Assembly (NCBI GenBank): GCA_016839165.1
Contig: CP069300.1
Location: 2,542,001-2,606,000 of the forward strand
Length of the DNA: 64,000 nt
Reading direction: 5' to 3'
DNA from: Bradyrhizobium sp. PSBB068
Lineage (GTDB): Bacteria; Pseudomonadota; Alphaproteobacteria; Rhizobiales; Xanthobacteraceae
The position numbers and the translations under genes were made by a program. Position 1 is the stretch's first letter. Each line of letters starts with the position of its first letter. The notes below the pieces were generated by a model. That model was not told the DNA's origin. It saw only the letters and a list, made by a program, of their open reading frames with translations, and made no database searches. Shown here piece after piece: positions 41,767 to 50,778 of the stretch.

Positions 41767-42924
41767 ATGATCTCGATGAAGACCCTGCTGGCCTTGGCCG
41801 CGTTGCTTGTCGCCGTTCCGCAGGCCGGGCAGGCCGAGATCCTCGTCGGCTTCGTCACCGGCCTGAGCGGGCCGGTGTCGTCGATCGGGATTCCCAATGC
41901 AAAGGGGATCGCGGCCGGCGAGGCCTATGTCGGCGAAGTCGGCGGTGAGAAGCTCCGCGTCATTCAGCTCGACGACGCCTCCGATCCCACGGCGTCGGCG
42001 CGCAACGCGCGCAAGCTCGTCGAACAGGAGAAGGTCGACATCCTGATCGGCACGTCCGGCGCGCCGCAGACGCTGGCGATGGCGACCGCCGCGATCGAGC
42101 TGAAGATTCCGATGATCGCCGTGTCGCCGATCGCGCCGGTGCCATCAGGCGAAGGCGGGCCCTGGGTGGTGCAGACGCCACAACCGACGCCGCTTCTGGT
42201 CCAGGGCATCGTCGATCACATGAAGGCGCGGGGGTTGAAGACCGTTGCGTTCATCGGCTTCTCCGACGCCTTCGGCGACCTGATGTACGACTCGCTGTCG
42301 CAAAGCGCCAAGGCGGCCGACATCAAGGTCATCGCCAACGAGCGCTACGCCCGGTCGGATTCGTCGGTGACCGCCCAGGTGCTGCGCGCGTTGGCGGCGC
42401 GGCCCGACGCCATCATGCTCGGCGGCACGGGCACGCCGGGTGCCTTGCCGGTGATCGCTCTGTCCGAACGCGGATACAAGGGGCCGCTCTACGGCAACCA
42501 CGGGCTCATCAGCGCCGACTTCCTGCGGCTCGCCGGCAAGGCCGCCAACGGAATCATCTGCCCGACCGGGCCGGTGACCGCGGCGGAGCAGCTTCCGGCC
42601 GGCAATCCGATCCAGAAGGTTGCGCTGGATTTCCGCACCGCCTTCGAGAAGGCGAATGGCGAGGCGCCGACCGACTCGTTCTCGTCCTATGCCTTCGACG
42701 GCTGGCTGGTGTTCGTCGATGCGGCCAAGCGCGCGATGGCAACGGGCGCCAAGCCGGGCTCGTCGGAATTCCGCGCCGCGCTTCGCCAGGCGCTGTTCAC
42801 CACCAAGGAGCTGGCCGGGACGCAGGGCGTCTACACTTACACGCCGGCGGATCGACACGGCGTCGATGCTCGCGCGCGGATCCTGGTTCAGATCGAGGAC
42901 GGAAAGTACAGGCTGCTGCCCTGA
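41767..42924 (+). CDS. Second Leu/Ile/Val-type periplasmic substrate-binding protein
   Basis: From ATG 41767 (or 41776) the protein has 385 residues with signal peptide SMKTLLALAALLVAVPQAGQA and then EILVGFVTGLSGPVSSIGIPNAKG. It is a close paralog of the binding protein at 35442-36593 but has no permease genes of its own. It probably feeds the same LivH/LivMG/LivF complex, widening the range to a related ligand. It is the last gene in the operon starting at 37219. The convergent MarR gene ends 58 bases away. Confidence 0.87.
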   Translation: MISMKTLLALAALLVAVPQAGQAEILVGFVTGLSGPVSSIGIPNAKGIAAGEAYVGEVGGEKLRVIQLDDASDPTASARNARKLVEQEKVDILIGTSGAPQTLAMATAAIELKIPMIAVSPIAPVPSGEGGPWVVQTPQPTPLLVQGIVDHMKARGLKTVAFIGFSDAFGDLMYDSLSQSAKAADIKVIANERYARSDSSVTAQVLRALAARPDAIMLGGTGTPGALPVIALSERGYKGPLYGNHGLISADFLRLAGKAANGIICPTGPVTAAEQLPAGNPIQKVALDFRTAFEKANGEAPTDSFSSYAFDGWLVFVDAAKRAMATGAKPGSSEFRAALRQALFTTKELAGTQGVYTYTPADRHGVDARARILVQIEDGKYRLLP

Positions 42925-42982
42925 TTGAACTGCGGGAGTGTGTCGGAGGGCGTTCGGCTGTGGTGTGAATTACAGTGCCGGC

Positions 42983-43489
42983 TTACGGCTTCTGCATCGC
43001 GTCCCTGACGGCGCCCTTGAGCTCGTCGAGCTCGCGGGTCAGGCCATCGAGCCGGTCGGCCGGAACCCTTGCCAGCAGCTCGGCCAGCCACGAGCCATGG
43101 CTCTTGGCCATGCGCCTGAAGGCTTTGCGGCCTTCGACGGTCATGCAAACGATCTGCACGCGCCGGTCGAGGTTTGAAGGCGTGCGGGTGATGAAGCCGT
43201 CCTCGACCAGCCGATCAACGATCGGCGTCAGGTTTCCCGCAGAGACCATCAGCCGCTTCGGCAGCTCTCCCAGCACCAATCCGCTCGGCTCGCGGTCAAG
43301 CTGGGCCAGGACGTCGAAGCGCGGCATCGTGAAGTCGAATTCCTCGCGGAACCGGCGCCGCAGCTCGCCCTCGATCAGGGTCGTGCAGGCGAGCAGCCGA
43401 AGCCAAAGCCGTGTCTGAGCCCTGTACTCGGCCTCCTGATCACCTCCGTTCCTGGGTGAAACAGGCGGGGACTCCTTCGCGACTGCCAA
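42983..43489 (-). CDS. MarR-family transcriptional regulator
   Basis: The 168-residue protein contains QTRLWLRLLACTTLIEGELRRRF, RFDVLAQLDREPSGLVLGELPKRL, VSAGNLTPIVDRLVEDGFITRTPSNLDRRVQ (recognition helix and wing). It is a clear relative of the MarR at 19750-20247, suggesting one regulator per half of the supercluster. Likely an aromatic-ligand-responsive repressor of the isatin-hydrolase/Liv operons, by position. Its own upstream region carries an AT-rich inverted repeat at 43697-43715. Confidence 0.86.
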   Translation of the reverse strand: MAVAKESPPVSPRNGGDQEAEYRAQTRLWLRLLACTTLIEGELRRRFREEFDFTMPRFDVLAQLDREPSGLVLGELPKRLMVSAGNLTPIVDRLVEDGFITRTPSNLDRRVQIVCMTVEGRKAFRRMAKSHGSWLAELLARVPADRLDGLTRELDELKGAVRDAMQKP

Positions 43490-43802
43490 ATCAAATCTCC
43501 TGCAGCACCCGGCCCGTTGAAGGTGACGGTCTCGATGACGCCCGGAAGATAGTTCGTGCCAAAAGTAAATTCAAGGCTCGTTCAGGGGGCACGGATCGGC
43601 GTCGGGGTGTAGGGATTTTGCGGCGGGTTTCGTGCCGGAAGGCAATCTCCGCAATATTCCGATGAATGCTCCGGCGATCTCCGGCAGGTACGGATGTTTT
43701 ATGTTTAAAATAAAAGGCGAATGTCGCTGTCTACGACGCCGGGTGCTGGACCCGGCGCGGAGATGATCGCCGCCCGCGGCGCGGGCGGCTCAGGGGACGC
43801 GA
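43490..43802. promoter_or_regulatory. Upstream region of marR with AT-rich inverted repeat
   Basis: No gene seen. TTTTAT (43697-43702) and ATAAAA (43710-43715) form a perfect inverted repeat around GTTTAAA, an AT-rich island in GC-rich DNA. It could be an operator or promoter element for marR, or a marker of the 3' region of the monooxygenase gene that ends at 43803. Confidence 0.35.
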
Positions 43803-45143
43803 TCAGGCGATCGCCTGGATGGCGTTGGAGTAAAGGCTCGCCGGTCGGGTCAAGCCGTAATGGTCGCGCAGCGTCGTGCCCTCGTAGTCGTGGCGGAACA
43901 GGCCCCGCTTGCGCAGGATCGGCACGACCTGCTCGGCGAAGAGATCGAAGCCGCCGGGTAGCCAGGGCGGCATGACATTGAAGCCGTCGGCCGCGCCGTT
44001 CTCGAACCAGGTCTGGATGTTGTCGGCGATCTTCTCCGGCGGGCCCGCGATCACCCAATGGCCGCGCGCGCCGGCGAGGCGCTGCACCAGCTGGCGAATC
44101 GTCGGCTTCTCGCGATCGACGATATCGACCACCAGCTTGAACCGGCTGGCGACGCCGCGGGCGCTGTCGGTGTCGATCAGATGGCGGGGGAAGGGGCCGT
44201 CGAGGTCGAAACCGGAGAGATCGAGGCCAATCATCTGGCGAAGCTGGGCCAGCGAATATTCCGGCTGGATCAGTTCGTTGAACTCGTCCTGCAGCCGATC
44301 TGCCTCGAGCTGTGAACTGGCGATGAACGGGCTGATGCCGGGCAGGATCTTGATCTGATCGCGACCACGGTCGAATGCACGGGCCTGACGCTTGATGTCG
44401 GTGTAGAACTCCTGCGCGCTCGACAGGGTCTGGTGGGCGGTGAAGATCGCTTCCGCAAAGCGCGCCGCGAAGGCGCGGCCGTCGTCGGACGAGCCGGCTT
44501 GCACATAGACCGGTCGTCCCTGCGGCGTTCGCGAAACGTTGAGCGGGCCGCGGACGCGAAAGTGCTTTCCGACGTGGTTGATGGCATGGATCCTGGCGGT
44601 GTCGGCGAAGACGCCGGACGCGGGATCATTGACCAGCGCATCGTCTTCCCAGCTGTCCCACAGCCGCGTGATGACGTCGAGATATTCGCGCGCCCGCTCG
44701 TAACGCTCGTGATGCGGCGGATGTTCGGGCAGCCCGAAATTCTGCGCTGCCTGCGGCGAGCTCGTCGTGACGATGTTCCAGCCGGCGCGGCCGCGGCTGA
44801 GGTGATCCAGCGAGGCGAACAGGCGCGCCAGATTGTAGGGTTCGGTATAGGTCGTCGATGCCGTCGCGATCAGGCCGATGCGCTTGGTGGCGGATGCGAT
44901 CGCGGTGAGCAGGGTGATCGGCTCGAGCCGGAACCGCGCGGCGTGCCGGACATTCTCGGCCAGTGCCGGGCCGTCGGCGAAGAACACCGCGTCGAACTTG
45001 TGCGCCTCGGCGCGTTGCGCGAGCTCCTGATAATAGGTGACGTCGAGCAGGCGGCTTGGGGTCGAGGCCTTGTACCGCCAGGCCGCCTCGTGGTGGCCGT
45101 CCGGATAGATGAAGAAGTTGAGAGAAAGCTGTCGTTTGCTCAT
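43803..45143 (-). CDS. LLM-class flavin-dependent monooxygenase (NtaA/SnaA/DszA type)
   Basis: The 446-residue enzyme starts at ATG 45143. It has RQLSLNFFIYPDGHHEAAWRY, FDAVFFADGPAL, GLIATASTTYTEPYNLARLFASLDHLSRGRAGWNIVT, GRPVYVQAGSSDDGRAFAARFAEAIF, and the C-terminal YGLTRPAS of this family. These enzymes use FMNH2 delivered by a separate flavin reductase (candidate at 52606) to oxidise sulfones, sulfonates or chelators. The island context suggests a sulfur substrate. It is very similar in layout to 58490-59836. Upstream, 25 bases away on the same strand, is a methyltransferase gene. Confidence 0.87.
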   Translation of the reverse strand: MSKRQLSLNFFIYPDGHHEAAWRYKASTPSRLLDVTYYQELAQRAEAHKFDAVFFADGPALAENVRHAARFRLEPITLLTAIASATKRIGLIATASTTYTEPYNLARLFASLDHLSRGRAGWNIVTTSSPQAAQNFGLPEHPPHHERYERAREYLDVITRLWDSWEDDALVNDPASGVFADTARIHAINHVGKHFRVRGPLNVSRTPQGRPVYVQAGSSDDGRAFAARFAEAIFTAHQTLSSAQEFYTDIKRQARAFDRGRDQIKILPGISPFIASSQLEADRLQDEFNELIQPEYSLAQLRQMIGLDLSGFDLDGPFPRHLIDTDSARGVASRFKLVVDIVDREKPTIRQLVQRLAGARGHWVIAGPPEKIADNIQTWFENGAADGFNVMPPWLPGGFDLFAEQVVPILRKRGLFRHDYEGTTLRDHYGLTRPASLYSNAIQAIA

Positions 45144-45168
45144 GGCGGCACTCGCGGGGGATGATCGG

Positions 45169-45993
45169 TCAGTTGGCGGTCGGCGCCTTGCGCACGAACG
45201 CGAAGCGAAGGTAGCGCTCGAGCGACAGGCCTTCCGGTGTACGCTTGTCCTCGACAAGCCGGGCGAACGCCTGCCGCACCAAGCTGCGTTCGGCCGGAGA
45301 GAAGGCTTCGAGAAAGTTTCCGAAGGCGCTTGCTTCCGACCAGCGCAGCAGCGAGTCGGCATTGTCATGGATGTCGACCAGCGCGCGCAGTTCGCTGCGG
45401 TAGTCAGTGAAGCCGTTGGCCGCGAACAGCGCGCTGAGCTCCTCGTCGGTCGATCCGAGCACGGGGTTGGAATCCTGACGGCGATCGCCAAGACCTGCTT
45501 CGGCGATGGCCTGGCTGAGCAGCACGCGGGATTGATGCGGCCGGGATGGATCCTGCACGTTCAGTCCAAGGCGGCCGCCCGGCTTCAGCACGCGATGGAT
45601 TTCCTGCAGGGCGGCGTCTTTGTCGGCAATCCAGTGAAACACGCTGTTGAGATAGACCGCGTCGAACTGGGCGTCAGCGAAGCGTGAGAGTTCCTCCGCA
45701 CGGCCGGTGTCGAACTGGAGATTGTCGGCCTGCCGCAGCCGAGCGATCTCGATACGGCCGGCAAGCGGATCGATGCCGATCACGCGGCCGTCCGGGCCGA
45801 CCAGTCCGGCGACGAATTCCGCGAGCCGCCCGGTGCCGGTTCCGATGTCGAGCACATGCTCGCCGGACCGGATCGCCAGCGGCCCGATCAGGAACTTGCC
45901 GTGACGGAACTGAACCAATCCAGCTTCATCATAGGAGCGGGCGAGCTCCGGTGTGTCGTGCTCAAGGCTGATGGCGCCTGCGGATTGCGGCAT
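45169..45993 (-). CDS. Class I SAM-dependent methyltransferase
   Basis: The 274-residue protein has motif I VLDIGTGTGRLAEFV at about residue 47 and RVIGIDPLAGRIEIA (motif II). FDAVYLNSVFHWI and EIHRVLKPGGRLGLNV (post-I and motif III) follow. The C-terminal 110 residues are less conserved (FLEAFSPAERSLVRQAF). The substrate cannot be deduced. It leads a two-gene unit with the LLM monooxygenase and is divergent from the flavoprotein gene at 46382. Confidence 0.85.
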   Translation of the reverse strand: MPQSAGAISLEHDTPELARSYDEAGLVQFRHGKFLIGPLAIRSGEHVLDIGTGTGRLAEFVAGLVGPDGRVIGIDPLAGRIEIARLRQADNLQFDTGRAEELSRFADAQFDAVYLNSVFHWIADKDAALQEIHRVLKPGGRLGLNVQDPSRPHQSRVLLSQAIAEAGLGDRRQDSNPVLGSTDEELSALFAANGFTDYRSELRALVDIHDNADSLLRWSEASAFGNFLEAFSPAERSLVRQAFARLVEDKRTPEGLSLERYLRFAFVRKAPTAN

Positions 45994-46381
45994 TCGATCC
46001 GTCCATTTGCTTCACGGCAAAGCGCCGACATTCGGCGCGAGCGTTGCCGCGGACTCTACGTCGGCGCCTGTGAAATGAATTTGCGTTGTTGCGCGAACGC
46101 CGAGCATGAACCTTACGAGGAGATCGCCGATCGGAGACGAGTGCGCTCGCAATGACGGCGAAAGCGGCGGCGTGAGGCCGCTACGCACGTCGATTGCTCG
46201 ATTTTGCGCGTTGCAAAGCGCGCGAGACGATCGACCGGATCGCGATCGTCGCAAATATTCCCGCAGGCGCGTCGCGGACGAAGCGAACATTGCTCGCCGT
46301 CGAAAACAAAGCTGGATTCCTTTCATTGACTGAACCTCGATCGCTTTTACGATTTGCAACGTCAAAGCGAGGTTCTGCACC
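45994..46381. promoter_or_regulatory. Divergent control region, methyltransferase/flavoprotein
   Basis: No gene is seen in 388 bases. The arginine-rich frames here are not credible. The region must hold promoters for both neighbours; CATTGACTG around 46325 is the only suggestive -35-like sequence. Confidence 0.3.
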
Positions 46382-47818
46382 ATGCCGCAATCCGATCCCG
46401 ACAGCGTTGCCCGCGAGGCGCTTCGCCTGATCGGTCCCGATCCGCAAAACTGGGTACCCGAGCGCGAGGGGATCGATCACAACGTGGTCGTGGTTGGCGG
46501 CGGGCAATCCGGCTCCGCCTTTGCCTTTGCGCTTCGGCGCGCCGGGATCGGCAAGGTTTCGGTGATCGATGCCGCGGCGGACGGCACCAAAGCAGGCGTC
46601 TGGCTGACCAGCGCGCGCATGCACAAGCTGCGGACGCCGAAGTCGTTGCCGGGACCGGAGCTCGGCTTGCCGGGGCTCGGCTTCCAGGCCTGGTACGAAG
46701 CGCGCCATGGAGCGGCCGCCTATGACGCGCTCGATCGCATCCCGCGGCTCGATTGGGCGGCCTATCTCGACTGGTACCGCAAGGTTACCGGTGGTGCGGT
46801 TCGCTACGGCACGCGGCTGGTTCGCATCGAACCGGCGGACGGGCATTTGCGACTGCACCTGGAGCGGAACGGGGCGGCTGTGATCGAGAGCACGCGGAAG
46901 CTGGTGCTCGCGACCGGCTTCGCCGGTAGCGGCGGCGCGTCCGTGCCGGAGGTCCTCCAAGAGCTGCCGAAACGGTTCTACGCGCATACTTCCGAGGCGA
47001 TCGACTTCAGGAGCCTGCGCGGCCGCTCCATCGCCGTGATCGGCAGCGCCGCATCGGCGTTCGATGCGGCGGCGGTTGCGCTCGAGGCAGGCGCGAGGGA
47101 TGTGCATCTGTTCGCGCGGCGCGAGACCTTGGCCTCATTGCCGGTGATCCGGATCCGCGGCTACCCAGGTGCCTATGACAATTACGGCGCGCTGCCGGAC
47201 GCCGTGCGCTGGCACCAGGCGATCCGGTTCCGGCAAGCCGGCTCGACCCCGCCGCCGGATGCGATCTCGCGCGCGGTGTCCTTCCCTAATTTCCATCTGC
47301 ACCTCGGGGCGCCCTGGACCTCGGCACGATTGCAGGGCGTACGTCCGGTCGCGGAAACGCCGCATGGTGAATTCGGCTTCGACTTTGCGATCGCGGGCAC
47401 CGGCTATGCGGTGAGCCTCGGCGCGCAAGCCGAGCTGCGCGACTTCGCCGACGACATCCTGTTGTGGCGCGATCGTTTTGCGCCGCCCGCGGACCAGCGC
47501 GACGAGACGCTGGCGGCCTATCCCTATCTCGGGTCCGGGCATGAATATCTGGAGAAGGTGCCGGGGCGCGCGCCGTACCTCAGGGATATCCACGTCTTCA
47601 ATCCGGCGGCGTTCGTCAGCTTCGGCCTCCCGGTTGGCGATGTGCCGAGCTTCAAGCGCGATATTCCGGCGATCGTTGCCCGCATCAGCCGCGATCTGTT
47701 CCTGGCGGATCTCGCCTCCCATGAAGCCCGCATCAGCGGAACGATAGCCGAGGATTTCGCGCCGGAGCTCTATGCGTCGGCGGTCTGGCGGCCGCCGGAG
47801 CACGTCGCGGCCGAGTAA
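46382..47818 (+). CDS. FAD/NAD(P)-binding monooxygenase-like flavoprotein
   Basis: The 478-residue protein has an N-terminal FAD-binding glycine motif NVVVVGGGQSGSAFAFAL (about 34-51), the second nucleotide motif SIAVIGSAASAFDAAAVAL (about 218-236), and the segment DFAIAGTGYAVS. This is the layout of flavin monooxygenases of the Baeyer-Villiger/N-hydroxylase superfamily. A role in oxidising an organosulfur compound or its product is inferred from neighbours. It is followed 93 bases later by the TauD-like dioxygenase. Confidence 0.75.
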   Translation: MPQSDPDSVAREALRLIGPDPQNWVPEREGIDHNVVVVGGGQSGSAFAFALRRAGIGKVSVIDAAADGTKAGVWLTSARMHKLRTPKSLPGPELGLPGLGFQAWYEARHGAAAYDALDRIPRLDWAAYLDWYRKVTGGAVRYGTRLVRIEPADGHLRLHLERNGAAVIESTRKLVLATGFAGSGGASVPEVLQELPKRFYAHTSEAIDFRSLRGRSIAVIGSAASAFDAAAVALEAGARDVHLFARRETLASLPVIRIRGYPGAYDNYGALPDAVRWHQAIRFRQAGSTPPPDAISRAVSFPNFHLHLGAPWTSARLQGVRPVAETPHGEFGFDFAIAGTGYAVSLGAQAELRDFADDILLWRDRFAPPADQRDETLAAYPYLGSGHEYLEKVPGRAPYLRDIHVFNPAAFVSFGLPVGDVPSFKRDIPAIVARISRDLFLADLASHEARISGTIAEDFAPELYASAVWRPPEHVAAE

Positions 47819-47911
47819 GACGCACGACAGCGTCATCAGTCTCCGCCGTCGCTCCCGCGACCGGCGCACGGCGGAGCTTTGTTCTGGGGATCGCAAGGTG
47901 AGAACGGGATC

Positions 47912-48841
47912 ATGAGCAGCACCACGACCATCGACAACGCCATTCCGCGCGCCGACATCATCAAGCGGGCGGCCCGGCTTGGCGCCGAGATCAAGAACAT
48001 CAGGCTGTCGGGCGATTTGTCCGACGAGGTCGTCCGCGCGATCAACCAGGTGCTGCTCGAGCACAAGGTGATTTTCTTCCGGGATCAAGGCCACCTCGAC
48101 GACGCGGAGCAGGAGCGCTTTGCGGTGCGGCTCGGCAAGCTCGTGCCGCATCCGACGGTCGGCGCGATCAACGGTACGTCGTCAATCCTGGAACTGGATT
48201 CGGGTCGTGGCGGCGGCCGCGCCGACCAGTGGCACACCGATGTGACGTTCGTTGACGCCTATCCGAAAATCTCGGTGCTGCGCGGCGTCGTGATCCCGCC
48301 CTATGGCGGCGACACCGTGTGGTCGAACACGGCAGCGGCCTATCTGGACCTGCCGGCGCCGCTGCGCAAGCTCGCCGACGAGCTCTGGGCGGTGCACAGC
48401 AATGCCTATGATTATGCCGTCAAGTCGCGTGCCACCGAGGCGGACAGGAAGCATTTCGACGAGGTGTTCACCGGCACGATCTACGAGACCGAGCATCCGG
48501 TGGTGCGGGTCCATCCCGAGACCGGCGAGCGTACGCTCGTGCTCGGCAATTTCGTGCAGCGGTTCGTCGGCCTGCCGAAATATGACGGCCAGAAGCTGTT
48601 CGATCTATTCCAGTCGCACATTACCGCACCCGAGAACACCGTGCGCTGGAACTGGCAGACCGGGGACGTCGCGATCTGGGACAACCGCGCGACGCAGCAC
48701 TACGCAGTCAATGACTACGGCGATCAGCATCGCGTGGTCCGCCGCGCCACCATCGATGGCGACGTGCCGCTCAGCGTCGACGGCCGTCGCAGCGTGACCC
48801 GCATCAAGTCGTCGAAGCCGCAGGCCGCGAAAGCCGCCTGA
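47912..48841 (+). CDS. TauD/TfdA-family 2-oxoglutarate-dependent dioxygenase
   Basis: From ATG 47912 the protein has 309 residues. It contains LLEHKVIFFRDQGHLDDAEQERFAVRLG, the iron motif QWHTDVTF (His-x-Asp), YGGDTVWSNTAAAYLDLPAPLRKLAD, and the distal His/Arg region GDQHRVVRRATIDG. The family uses 2-oxoglutarate and O2 to hydroxylate taurine, alkylsulfates, sulfonates or aryloxyacids, releasing sulfite or sulfate after collapse. Position beside a sulfonate-type ABC importer (next three genes) favours a sulfur-source role. An in-frame start at 47879 is possible but less supported. Confidence 0.86.
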   Translation: MSSTTTIDNAIPRADIIKRAARLGAEIKNIRLSGDLSDEVVRAINQVLLEHKVIFFRDQGHLDDAEQERFAVRLGKLVPHPTVGAINGTSSILELDSGRGGGRADQWHTDVTFVDAYPKISVLRGVVIPPYGGDTVWSNTAAAYLDLPAPLRKLADELWAVHSNAYDYAVKSRATEADRKHFDEVFTGTIYETEHPVVRVHPETGERTLVLGNFVQRFVGLPKYDGQKLFDLFQSHITAPENTVRWNWQTGDVAIWDNRATQHYAVNDYGDQHRVVRRATIDGDVPLSVDGRRSVTRIKSSKPQAAKAA

Positions 48842-48865
48842 GCATCTCATCGATTGGAGCAGCAG

Positions 48866-49921
48866 ATGAACGCCATCATTCGATTTGTTCGCGCGCGGCG
48901 CGCCGCCGCGCGCCGGGTTGCGCGGCTCCTGCTCGCAGGCGCCTTCGCAGTGGGCCTCGCAGCGCCGGCCCTCGCCGAGCCGCCGCTCGAGAAGACCGAG
49001 ATCCGCTATCAGGGCTGGGCCGGGCAGGTGACGTTCACCGAGCTCGCGGAAGACCTCGGCTATCTTGCGCCGCTCAAGCTGAAATGGGTCGGCAACACCA
49101 TCAGCGGTCCGCAGGACATCCAGACCGTTGTCACCGGCGATACCGACATCGGCGGCGCCTTCTATGGCGCCATCCTCAAGCTGATCGCGGCGAAAGCGCC
49201 GATCAAGGCGGTGGTCGGCTACTACGGCTCCGACGCCAACACCTATTACGCCTACTTCGTGAAGGACGACAGCCCGATCAAGGGCGCGCGCGACCTGATC
49301 GGCAAGAAGGTCGCCGTGAACACGCTCGGCGCCCATCTCGAATTCGTGCTGCGCGAATATCTCGCGCGCAACGGGCTCAGCGCCGGCGAGGCGAAGCAGG
49401 TCACGCTGGTCGCGATTCCGCCGGTTTCCGGCGAGCAGGCATTGCGGCAGGGCCAGGTCGAGGTCAGCGCGCTCAGCGGCGTGCTGCGCGACAAGGCGCT
49501 GGAACGCGGCGGGATCCGTTCGCTGTTCAACGATACCGACCTGTTCGGCCAGTTCACCGGCGGCGCGTATGTGCTGCGGGACAGGTTCATCAAAGACAAC
49601 CCCAATGCCGCGCGGAAACTGGTCGAGGGCATCTCGCGCGCCATTGAGTGGGCGCAGACCACGCCGCCGGAGCAGGTGCGGGCGCGCTTCGAGAGGATCA
49701 TCGCGGAGCGCAAGCGCAACGAGGATGCCTCCTCGATCAAGTACTGGAAGAGCACCGGCGTCGCGTCTAAGGGCGGGGTGATCTCGGATGCCGAACTGCA
49801 GGTCTGGATCGACTGGCTGGTCAAGGACGGTCTGCTCAAGCCGGGGCAGATCAAGGCCTCGGACACCTACACCAACGAGTTCAACTATTACCGTCCCGGC
49901 AAGACGGCGGAGGCACGATGA
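48866..49921 (+). CDS. Sulfonate/taurine-type ABC transporter substrate-binding protein
   Basis: ATG 48866 lies five bases after GGAG (48857-48860). An Arg-rich start (RFVRARRAAARRVARLL) leads into the signal peptide core LLLAGAFAVGLAAPALA with cleavage before EPPLEKTE. The mature part has IRYQGWAGQVTFTELAEDLGYLAPLKLKWVG, GTDI-type DTDIGGAFYGAILKL, and DLIGKKVAVNTLGAHLEFVLREYL, the SsuA/NMT1-like fold. It delivers an organosulfur ligand to the ATPase/permease encoded next, with which its gene overlaps (ATGA). Confidence 0.86.
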   Translation: MNAIIRFVRARRAAARRVARLLLAGAFAVGLAAPALAEPPLEKTEIRYQGWAGQVTFTELAEDLGYLAPLKLKWVGNTISGPQDIQTVVTGDTDIGGAFYGAILKLIAAKAPIKAVVGYYGSDANTYYAYFVKDDSPIKGARDLIGKKVAVNTLGAHLEFVLREYLARNGLSAGEAKQVTLVAIPPVSGEQALRQGQVEVSALSGVLRDKALERGGIRSLFNDTDLFGQFTGGAYVLRDRFIKDNPNAARKLVEGISRAIEWAQTTPPEQVRARFERIIAERKRNEDASSIKYWKSTGVASKGGVISDAELQVWIDWLVKDGLLKPGQIKASDTYTNEFNYYRPGKTAEAR

Positions 49922-50778
49922 GCGCGGTCAAGATCCGCTTCGAGCAGGTCCGCAAGGAGTTCGTGACGCGCGGTGAGGGCGGTCGCCCCGCGGGCCGCTT
50001 CACCGCGCTGGAAGACATCACGCTCGACGTTCGTTCCGGCGAATTCCTGGCCCTGGTCGGCCCGAGCGGCTGCGGAAAATCGACCTTGCTCGATCTGCTC
50101 GGCGGCCTGACGACACCGACCAGCGGCCGCATCCAGCTCGACGGCCGCCCGATTACGGGGCCCGGCCGCGATCGCGGCATCGTGTTCCAGCAATATGCGC
50201 TGTTCCCCTGGCGCACCGCTGCGCAGAACGTCGAGTTCGGGCTCGACATCGCGGGCCTCAAGGCCAGGCAGCGGCACGAGATTGCGGAGCATTTTCTCGA
50301 CCTCGTCGGCCTGTCCGGCTTTGCCGACCGCTATCCGCACGAGCTCTCCGGCGGCATGAAGCAGCGCGTCGCGATCGCACGCAGCCTCGCCTACGATCCG
50401 GAAGTGCTGCTGATGGACGAGCCGTTCGCGGCACTAGACGCCCAGACCCGCGAGACGCTGCAGGGCGAACTGCTGCGGATCTGGCGCGCGACCGGCAAGA
50501 CCATCGTCTTCATCACCCACGGCATCGACGAAGCCGTCGTGCTCGGCCAGCGGGTCGCGGTGATGACGTCGCGCCCGGGCCGGATCAAGCAGGTCATCGA
50601 CATTCCCGAGGTGCTGCGCAGCGAGGCCGAAGACGTCAGGGCGTTGCCGGAATTCGGTGAGGTGCGGCACGAAGTCTGGAGCCTGCTCCGCGAAGAGGTG
50701 CAGAAGGCGCAACAACTGGCTGGCGGGGTCGCCGCGCGTCGCCTCGAGCGCGAGGTGAAAGAGGTTGCCCATGTCTAG
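49918..50778 (+). CDS. Sulfonate/nitrate/taurine-type ABC transporter ATP-binding protein
   Basis: The 286-residue ATPase has Walker A GPSGCGKSTLLDLLGG, Q-loop QQYALFPWRTAAQNV, signature LSGGMKQRVAIARSL, Walker B VLLMDEPFAALD and H-loop FITHGIDEAV, the pattern of SsuB/TauB/NrtD proteins. It begins at ATG 49918 overlapping the binding-protein stop and overlaps the permease gene by eight bases. It energises uptake across the inner membrane. Confidence 0.9.
   Translation: MSAVKIRFEQVRKEFVTRGEGGRPAGRFTALEDITLDVRSGEFLALVGPSGCGKSTLLDLLGGLTTPTSGRIQLDGRPITGPGRDRGIVFQQYALFPWRTAAQNVEFGLDIAGLKARQRHEIAEHFLDLVGLSGFADRYPHELSGGMKQRVAIARSLAYDPEVLLMDEPFAALDAQTRETLQGELLRIWRATGKTIVFITHGIDEAVVLGQRVAVMTSRPGRIKQVIDIPEVLRSEAEDVRALPEFGEVRHEVWSLLREEVQKAQQLAGGVAARRLEREVKEVAHV

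Noticed and set aside
45994..46381. Arginine-rich reading frames taken for a small gene
   Set aside because: Composition is shadow-like on both strands and no ribosome binding site supports a start.
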